Assembly (NCBI GenBank): GCA_028824015.1
Contig: JAPPFC010000007.1
Location: 1 to 45,603 of the forward strand
Source: a bacterium
GTDB lineage: Bacteria; Actinomycetota; Acidimicrobiia; Spongiisociales; ZC4RG35
Direction: 5' to 3'
Length of the DNA: 45,603 nt
A program made the translations under genes and the position numbers. This document shows positions 41,137 through 45,603 of the stretch, piece after piece (position 1 is the first letter of the stretch; every line of letters begins with the position of its first letter). Below the pieces are notes generated by a model. That model was given only the letters and a program-made list of their open reading frames with translations, ran no database searches and had not been told where the DNA came from.

Positions 41137-42167
41137 CGGAGGTTCTCCTCTCCTCGGGTCAATGGGGTGTGGTGGGGGGCAGGCGGCGCCCAGGCGTAGT
41201 GGCAGGCGGCCTGATGCAACGAATCGCCCGGTCCCTCCTCGAGGGGAGGGCGGACCGTGGTGCAGTGGTCGGAGGCCACCGGGCAGCGGGGATGGAAGGG
41301 GCATCCTGACGGCAGGTCGAAGGGGCTGGGAGGGTCCCCCCCGATCGACCGGGCGTCGTCGCGGCTCTTTCTCTCCAGGCTGGGCGCGGCCGCCAGGAGC
41401 GCCTGGGTGTAGGGGTGGCGGGGGTCCTCGAAGAGTTCCTCGGTGCTAGCGATCTCCACTATCCGGCCCATGTACATCACCGCCACCCGGTCGCACAGGT
41501 ATCTGACCACGCTCAGGTCGTGGGCGATCAGGATCAGCGTCAGGCCGAGGCGCTCCCGAAGCGAGGCCAAGAGGTTCAGGACGGTCGCCTGGATGGAGAC
41601 ATCCAGTGCGGAGACCGGCTCGTCGGCGATCAGCACCTCGGGCTCCACCGCCAGGGCGCGGGCGATGTTCACCCGCTGTCGCTGGCCTCCCGAAAGCTGG
41701 CGGGGATAGACATTGGCGATGTCGGCGTCGAGGCCCACCAGCGCCAACAACTCCACCGCCCGGGAGGACACCCGGCCGGAAGCCACCACCTTGTGCACCC
41801 GGAGCACCTCCCGCAGGGCCTGGCCGATCGTCATCCGGGCGTTGAGCGACGAGTAGGGGTCCTGGAACACGATCTGTATCTTCTTGCGGTCCGAGAAAGA
41901 CCGTTTCTGCTCGAACTCCTTTCCCTCGTAGACGGTCTGTCCCGCCGTGGGCGGGTACAGGCCCACCAGGCACCGGGCCAGAGTGGACTTGCCGCACCCC
42001 GACTCGCCGACGATGCCCAGGCTCTCCCCCCGCCCCACCAGGAAACTGACGTCCTGGAGCGCCTGCAACTCCTCAGCAGGCCTCCGGAGGATCACGTCTC
42101 CCACCGAGCGTCGTGAAGAGAAGGCCTTGGAAAGGCCGCGCGCTTCGAGGATCGGCCCGCCGGTCAC
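41133..42167 (-). CDS. Peptide-type ABC transporter ATP-binding protein 2 (DppF/OppF-like)
   Basis: 344 residues from the GTG at 42167, chosen because it overlaps the upstream stop as GTGA; the frame is open further. Walker A is GESGCGKST, the signature is LSGGQRQRVNIARAL, and Walker B is VLIADEPVSALDVSIQATVL. The C-terminal CPFHPRCPVASDHC is the cysteine-rich Opp/Dpp extension, which in relatives binds an Fe-S cluster. It is one of two different ATPases of a Dpp/Opp-type importer. Confidence 0.93.
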   Translation of the reverse strand: MTGGPILEARGLSKAFSSRRSVGDVILRRPAEELQALQDVSFLVGRGESLGIVGESGCGKSTLARCLVGLYPPTAGQTVYEGKEFEQKRSFSDRKKIQIVFQDPYSSLNARMTIGQALREVLRVHKVVASGRVSSRAVELLALVGLDADIANVYPRQLSGGQRQRVNIARALAVEPEVLIADEPVSALDVSIQATVLNLLASLRERLGLTLILIAHDLSVVRYLCDRVAVMYMGRIVEIASTEELFEDPRHPYTQALLAAAPSLERKSRDDARSIGGDPPSPFDLPSGCPFHPRCPVASDHCTTVRPPLEEGPGDSLHQAACHYAWAPPAPHHTPLTRGEENLR

Positions 42168-43135
42168 GACGCTCCCGCCAGGGCATCGGAGCGGATGCAG
42201 GCCGTCGATTGATGGTGGTTGACGCTCCGCAGGGAGAACACCCCGTGGGAGCACTCATCCCGGGCGTAGGAGCAGCGCGGCACGAACGGACAGCCCTCGC
42301 CGGGATTGACCAGGTCGGGCGGCGATCCCGGTATGGCCACCAGCGGGGTCCGCCCGCGGCTCACGTCGGGCACCGCTCCCAGGAGCCCCAGGGTGTAGGG
42401 ATGGCGGGACTGGCCGAACACCGCCTCGATGGTCCCCGACTCCAGGAACTGCCCGGCGTACATCACCGACACTGTCCGGCAGGTCTGCGCCACCACCGCC
42501 AGGTCATGGGTGACGTACACGATCGCCACCCCGGTCTCCTCCGAGATCCGGCTGAACAGCTTGAGGATCTGGTCCTGCACGGTGACGTCCAGGGCGGTGG
42601 TGGGCTCGTCACAGAGGATGATCTTGGGTTCGGCGGACAGCGCGATGGCGATCAGCACCCGCTGGCTCAGCCCTCCCGAGAGCTCGTGCGGGTAGGAGTC
42701 GAAGCGGCGCGCCGGATCGGGGATCCCCACCTGGCGCATGAGTTCCAGGGCCCGGTCGCGGGCGGCCCTCCGTCCCAGACCCAGCCGGTGCCGGGGGGCC
42801 TCGGAGATCTGGCGACCCACCTTCACCACCGGATTGAGGGCGGTCATCGGCTCCTGGAACACGATGCTGACCCCCTCCACCGCCTTGGAGCGTCCCCCGG
42901 CCAGTGGGACGGGCCGACCGGAGACCGAGATGGCCCCGCCGGCGGTGGCGTTCCCGGGCAGGAGCCCCAGGATGGCGCGCAGCAGGGTGGTCTTACCGCT
43001 GCCCGACTCGCCCACGATGCCGTGGGTGTGCCCGGCTTCCACGTCGAAGGACACCCCCCGCACGGCCTGCACCACTCCCCGGGGTGAGGAGAGCCGCACC
43101 TGCAGGTCGCGGACCTGGAGAACCGGCGCGCTCAT
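42164..43135 (-). CDS. Peptide-type ABC transporter ATP-binding protein 1 (DppD/OppD-like)
   Basis: 323 residues from the ATG at 43135 (ATGA overlap with the permease); the longer open frame upstream is a shadow of the permease. Walker A is GESGSGKTT, the signature is LSGGLSQRVLIAIAL, Walker B is IILCDEPTTALDVTVQDQIL, and the Cys-rich end is CPFVPRCSYARDEC. It pairs with the ATPase encoded directly after it. The signature variant LSGGLSQR (normally LSGGMRQR) is a small oddity. It energises the permeases at 43132 and 43971. Confidence 0.93.
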   Translation of the reverse strand: MSAPVLQVRDLQVRLSSPRGVVQAVRGVSFDVEAGHTHGIVGESGSGKTTLLRAILGLLPGNATAGGAISVSGRPVPLAGGRSKAVEGVSIVFQEPMTALNPVVKVGRQISEAPRHRLGLGRRAARDRALELMRQVGIPDPARRFDSYPHELSGGLSQRVLIAIALSAEPKIILCDEPTTALDVTVQDQILKLFSRISEETGVAIVYVTHDLAVVAQTCRTVSVMYAGQFLESGTIEAVFGQSRHPYTLGLLGAVPDVSRGRTPLVAIPGSPPDLVNPGEGCPFVPRCSYARDECSHGVFSLRSVNHHQSTACIRSDALAGAS

Positions 43136-43974
43136 TCGGGGCGCAGCCTGTGGGTCAACCCGTCTCCGATCAGGGAGAAGGCCAATCCGACGATCACCAC
43201 CGCGATCCCGGGGATGGTCGACAACTGCCACTGGGTGGTGAGGTAGCTCTGTCCCGAGGCGATCATCGATCCCCAGTCGGGGGTGGGGGGAGGGACCCCC
43301 AGGCCCAGGTAGCTGAGGGTGACAACTCCCACGATGATCACCACGATGTCCGACATGGCGTAGGTGACCGGCTGGGTGATCACGTTGGGGAGGATGTGGC
43401 GCACGATGATGCGCAGATCCGAGTATCCGAGGGTCTTGGCCGCCATCACGTACTGCTGGCCCCGGGCAGACAGCACCTCCCCCCGGACGATCCGCGCATA
43501 GGAGACCCAGGCGACGACGGCCATGGCGATGAAGATCGATGGGATGCCGGGACCCAGCGAGAACACCAGGGCGATGATCAGCACGTAGTAGGGGAAGGCG
43601 AACAGCATGTCGGTGGCGGCCGAGACCGCCAGGTCGATCCGGCCGCCGTAGTAGCCGGCCACTGCTCCCAGCAGCGTCCCGGTCACGAACGGGGTGATCA
43701 CCGCCCCCACCCCGATCAGCAGGTCGAGTCGCGCCGCGTACAGGAGGCGGGTCCACACGTCCCGTCCCAGGTGATCGGTGCCCAGCAAGTGATCGGAGGA
43801 GAGCGGCGCCAGGATCGACTCCAGGTCGTGGGCGAGTGGATCGTAGGGGGTGATCCAGGGCGCCAGGATGGCGAGTACGACTATCACCCCCAGCAGTCCC
43901 GCGCCGATCACCAGCGAATAGGAACGGCGGCCCCGGGCCGCTTTCGGGGACGCGGAGCGCGAGACCGCGGTCAT
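43132..43974 (-). CDS. Peptide-type ABC transporter permease 2 (DppC/OppC-like)
   Basis: 280 residues from the ATG at 43974, which overlaps the first permease stop as ATGA. The N-terminal cytoplasmic part and first helix precede DPLAHDLESILAPLSSDHLL, then GTDHLGRDVWTRLLYAARLD, the hallmark of OppC/DppC. The EAA loop region is VLSARGQQYVMAAKTLGYSD, then LRIIVRHILPNVITQPV. About six helices. It is the second half of the channel. Confidence 0.93.
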   Translation of the reverse strand: MTAVSRSASPKAARGRRSYSLVIGAGLLGVIVVLAILAPWITPYDPLAHDLESILAPLSSDHLLGTDHLGRDVWTRLLYAARLDLLIGVGAVITPFVTGTLLGAVAGYYGGRIDLAVSAATDMLFAFPYYVLIIALVFSLGPGIPSIFIAMAVVAWVSYARIVRGEVLSARGQQYVMAAKTLGYSDLRIIVRHILPNVITQPVTYAMSDIVVIIVGVVTLSYLGLGVPPPTPDWGSMIASGQSYLTTQWQLSTIPGIAVVIVGLAFSLIGDGLTHRLRPE

Positions 43975-44909
43975 GACAACTGGACCCGGGGATCGAGCGA
44001 CGCCCGCACCACGTCGGCCAGGAGGTTCACCAGCACCACCAGCAGCCCGAATATCAACGCCATTCCCTGGACGACCGCGAAGTCGCGTTCCAGGACCGCG
44101 TCGATCATCAGGGCACCCAGGCCGGGAAGGGCGAACACCTTCTCCACGATCAGGGTGTTCCCCACCAGCCACCCCAGGTTGACACCCAGCACCGTCACGG
44201 TGGGAATCACCGCATTGCGGAGCCCATGGGCCCACAGCACCCGGACCCCGGCCAGGCCCTTCGCCCGGGCGGTTGCTATGTAGTCGGCCTCCATCACCTC
44301 GATCAGCGACGACCGGAGGCTCCGGATGGTGAAGGGAGCGATCCCGATCGCCACCGTCAGGCCGGGGAGGATCATGGCGATCAGGCGGTCGGGCCAGGTG
44401 GCGCCGTACCCGCCGACCGGGAGCCAGTCCACGTTGAGGGCCACGAAGGTGAGAAGGAGGATCCCCACCCAGAAGGCCGGCAGGCCGAGGCCCACCATCG
44501 GGATCACCCGCACCACATGGTCGGGCGTCCGCTCCTCCCGGAGGGCGGCCACCACCGCCAGCGGCAGGGAGATGATCATGGCGAAAAGCGCCGAGATCCC
44601 CAGCAGCAACAGGGTGGGCGTGAACCGGCCCGATACCAGTTCGGTGGTGGGGACGTTGTAGCTCATGGAGGTCCCCAGGTCGCCTTGGAAGAGGCCGCCC
44701 AGGAACGAGAGGAACTGCTCATGCAGGGGACGATCGAATCCCCACCGGAGATTGAACGCCTCGATCGCCTCGGCCGGCGCCCGGGGTCCCAGGAGCGTGC
44801 GCGCCGGGTCCCCGGGCACCAGGTGGATCATGAAGAAGACGATGATCGTCATCCCCAGGATCACCGGGATCATCCTGAGCAGGCGGCGGAGGAAGTACCT
44901 GAGGGCCAT
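43971..44909 (-). CDS. Peptide-type ABC transporter permease 1 (DppB/OppB-like)
   Basis: 312 residues. RYFLRRLLRMIPVILGMTII, then VFFMIHLVPGDPARTLLGPR is the DppB/OppB N-terminus, and the EAA region reads SLIEVMEADYIATARAKGLA, then GVRVLWAHGLRNAVIPTVTV. Six or so helices follow the family plan. It directly follows the binding-protein gene, which ends 30 bases upstream, and overlaps permease 2 by four bases. Confidence 0.93.
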   Translation of the reverse strand: MALRYFLRRLLRMIPVILGMTIIVFFMIHLVPGDPARTLLGPRAPAEAIEAFNLRWGFDRPLHEQFLSFLGGLFQGDLGTSMSYNVPTTELVSGRFTPTLLLLGISALFAMIISLPLAVVAALREERTPDHVVRVIPMVGLGLPAFWVGILLLTFVALNVDWLPVGGYGATWPDRLIAMILPGLTVAIGIAPFTIRSLRSSLIEVMEADYIATARAKGLAGVRVLWAHGLRNAVIPTVTVLGVNLGWLVGNTLIVEKVFALPGLGALMIDAVLERDFAVVQGMALIFGLLVVLVNLLADVVRASLDPRVQLS

Positions 44910-44938
44910 CTTCCGAGCCGCCTGCTACAGGACTGTCT

Positions 44939-45603
44939 TTACTCGTCCAACCAAACGTCTTCCAGGTGGCGCTTTCCGACCGGGTTGACCCACAGGCCCT
45001 TGACGCTGTCGCTCCAGGCGAACGGCGCGTCCAACACCACCAGGGGGATGAACGGCACCTCTTCGGCGTTGAGCGCCTGGATGTCGGCGTAGATCTGCGC
45101 TCGATCGGCGTCAGCGAACGTCGTCTGGCCGGCTCTCACCAACTCGATCATGTCCGGGTTGTTGTAACCGGTGCTGTAGGAGTCGCCTCCGCCCAGTTCC
45201 GGATCGAACATGAAGGAGATCTTCTGGTCCGGATCGGGAATGTCCATGGTCCAGCCGGTGAACGCTATCTCGTAGTCGAACACGAAGATGGTGGAGTAGA
45301 ACTGTCCCGGATCTATGGTCCGGATCGAGATGTCGATGCCGAGCGGCGCCAACTGGCCCTGGATGATCTCGACGATCGGCAGGTTCGGTGACTGGTCGCC
45401 CACCAGGTACTCGGCCGAGAAGCCGTCCGGCACGCTCGACTGGGCCAGTTCGGCCCGGGCCAGGTCCATGTTGGACTCCAGGCAGGGCGTGTCCGGATCG
45501 TGGAACGGCACCGCCGGGGAGATCACCGAGCAGGCCGGTCCGCCGTGGCCGAACAGGGCGGCGTTGGCTATGGCGTCCTGGTCGATGGCGTGGGCGATCG
45601 CCC
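44939..45603 (-). CDS. Peptide-type ABC transporter substrate-binding protein (partial)
   Basis: This is only the C-terminal part; the N-terminus lies beyond the right edge. The frame is open to the edge and starts AIAHAIDQDAIANAALFGHG, then GPACSVISPAVPFHDPD, the ADQALxRAIDRxAI region of SBP_bac_5 proteins. It continues with LVGDQSPNLPIVEIIQGQLA, PLGIDISIRTIDPGQF, the YEIAFTGWTMDIPDPDQKIS segment (compare fDlxxxgW), YNNPDMIELVRAGQTTF and the ending EVPFIPLVVLDAPFAWSDSV. Family members bind peptides, but also opines, nickel and small amides. It heads the minus-strand operon. The NicX-like enzyme at the end of the operon makes a non-peptide ligand worth considering. Confidence 0.9.
   Translation of the reverse strand, partial: AIAHAIDQDAIANAALFGHGGPACSVISPAVPFHDPDTPCLESNMDLARAELAQSSVPDGFSAEYLVGDQSPNLPIVEIIQGQLAPLGIDISIRTIDPGQFYSTIFVFDYEIAFTGWTMDIPDPDQKISFMFDPELGGGDSYSTGYNNPDMIELVRAGQTTFADADRAQIYADIQALNAEEVPFIPLVVLDAPFAWSDSVKGLWVNPVGKRHLEDVWLDE

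Noticed and set aside
43136-43756. Upstream extension of the DppD-like ATPase frame, and of the DppC-like frame to 44235
   Set aside because: Both extensions lie within the upstream permease genes in another frame and have shadow-like composition; ATGA overlaps fix the real starts at 43135 and 43974.

Overview
The window is a high-GC, gene-dense stretch of bacterial chromosome. Three things point to an actinobacterium, most likely class Acidimicrobiia: a DUF222/13E12-type HNH endonuclease (a family largely confined to Actinobacteria), lipoproteins whose lipobox (VAAAC or TAAC) is followed by long Thr/Ala/Pro/Glu linkers, and frequent GTG/TTG starts with 4-base ATGA/GTGA gene overlaps. The taxonomic placement is inference. 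No rRNA, tRNA, CRISPR array or intact insertion sequence was recognised.

Layout. (1) 1-7 kb: HNH endonuclease, a small NTF2-like lipoprotein, glycerol kinase, a divergently transcribed ERG4/ERG24-type sterol reductase homologue and a 3-hydroxyisobutyrate-dehydrogenase-like enzyme. (2) 6.6-17.5 kb: a divergent catabolic locus. On the minus strand is a sugar-type (RbsB/RbsC/RbsA-like) ABC importer, an amidase, a class III aminotransferase and a GntR/FCD regulator. On the plus strand is an N-acyl-D-amino-acid deacylase, an alpha-oxoamine synthase and a phosphotriesterase-family hydrolase. The intergenic region between the arms carries two 10-bp-arm inverted repeats. (3) 17.5-18.3 kb: a lower-GC two-gene cassette with a retropepsin-like protease and a small partner. 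(4) 18.3-23.4 kb: hyuA/hyuB hydantoinase/oxoprolinase pair and an ImmA/IrrE-like protein that has lost its HExxH. (5) 23.8-32.4 kb: a co-directional array with an NMT1/THI5-type binding protein, 3Fe-4S ferredoxin, an atypical cytochrome P450, NitT/TauT-type ATPase and two permeases, and two paralogous LLM flavin oxidoreductases flanking a cyclic-amide hydrolase. (6) 32.6-36.2 kb: mmsA, an amidohydrolase and a VOC protein. (7) 36.2-38.9 kb: small unknown genes, a catalytically altered RNase HI and a putative metallopeptidase lipoprotein, partly in lower-GC DNA. (8) 38.9-45.6 kb: a minus-strand operon with every junction from permease to last gene overlapping, made of a peptide-type (Dpp/Opp) ABC importer, an amidohydrolase and a NicX/M29-like protein. 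Its binding protein is cut by the right edge.

Together the window looks like a scavenging island. Three ABC importers from three different families each sit with hydrolases that cut C-N bonds in amides, cyclic amides, N-acyl amino acids or N-heterocycles. The strongest candidate for an undescribed pathway is region 5: binding protein, P450/ferredoxin, two flavin monooxygenases and a cyclic amidase suggest import followed by oxidation and ring opening of one N-containing heterocyclic substrate. Region 8, with its NicX-like enzyme, may treat a related substrate. Substrates cannot be read from the sequence and are hypotheses only.
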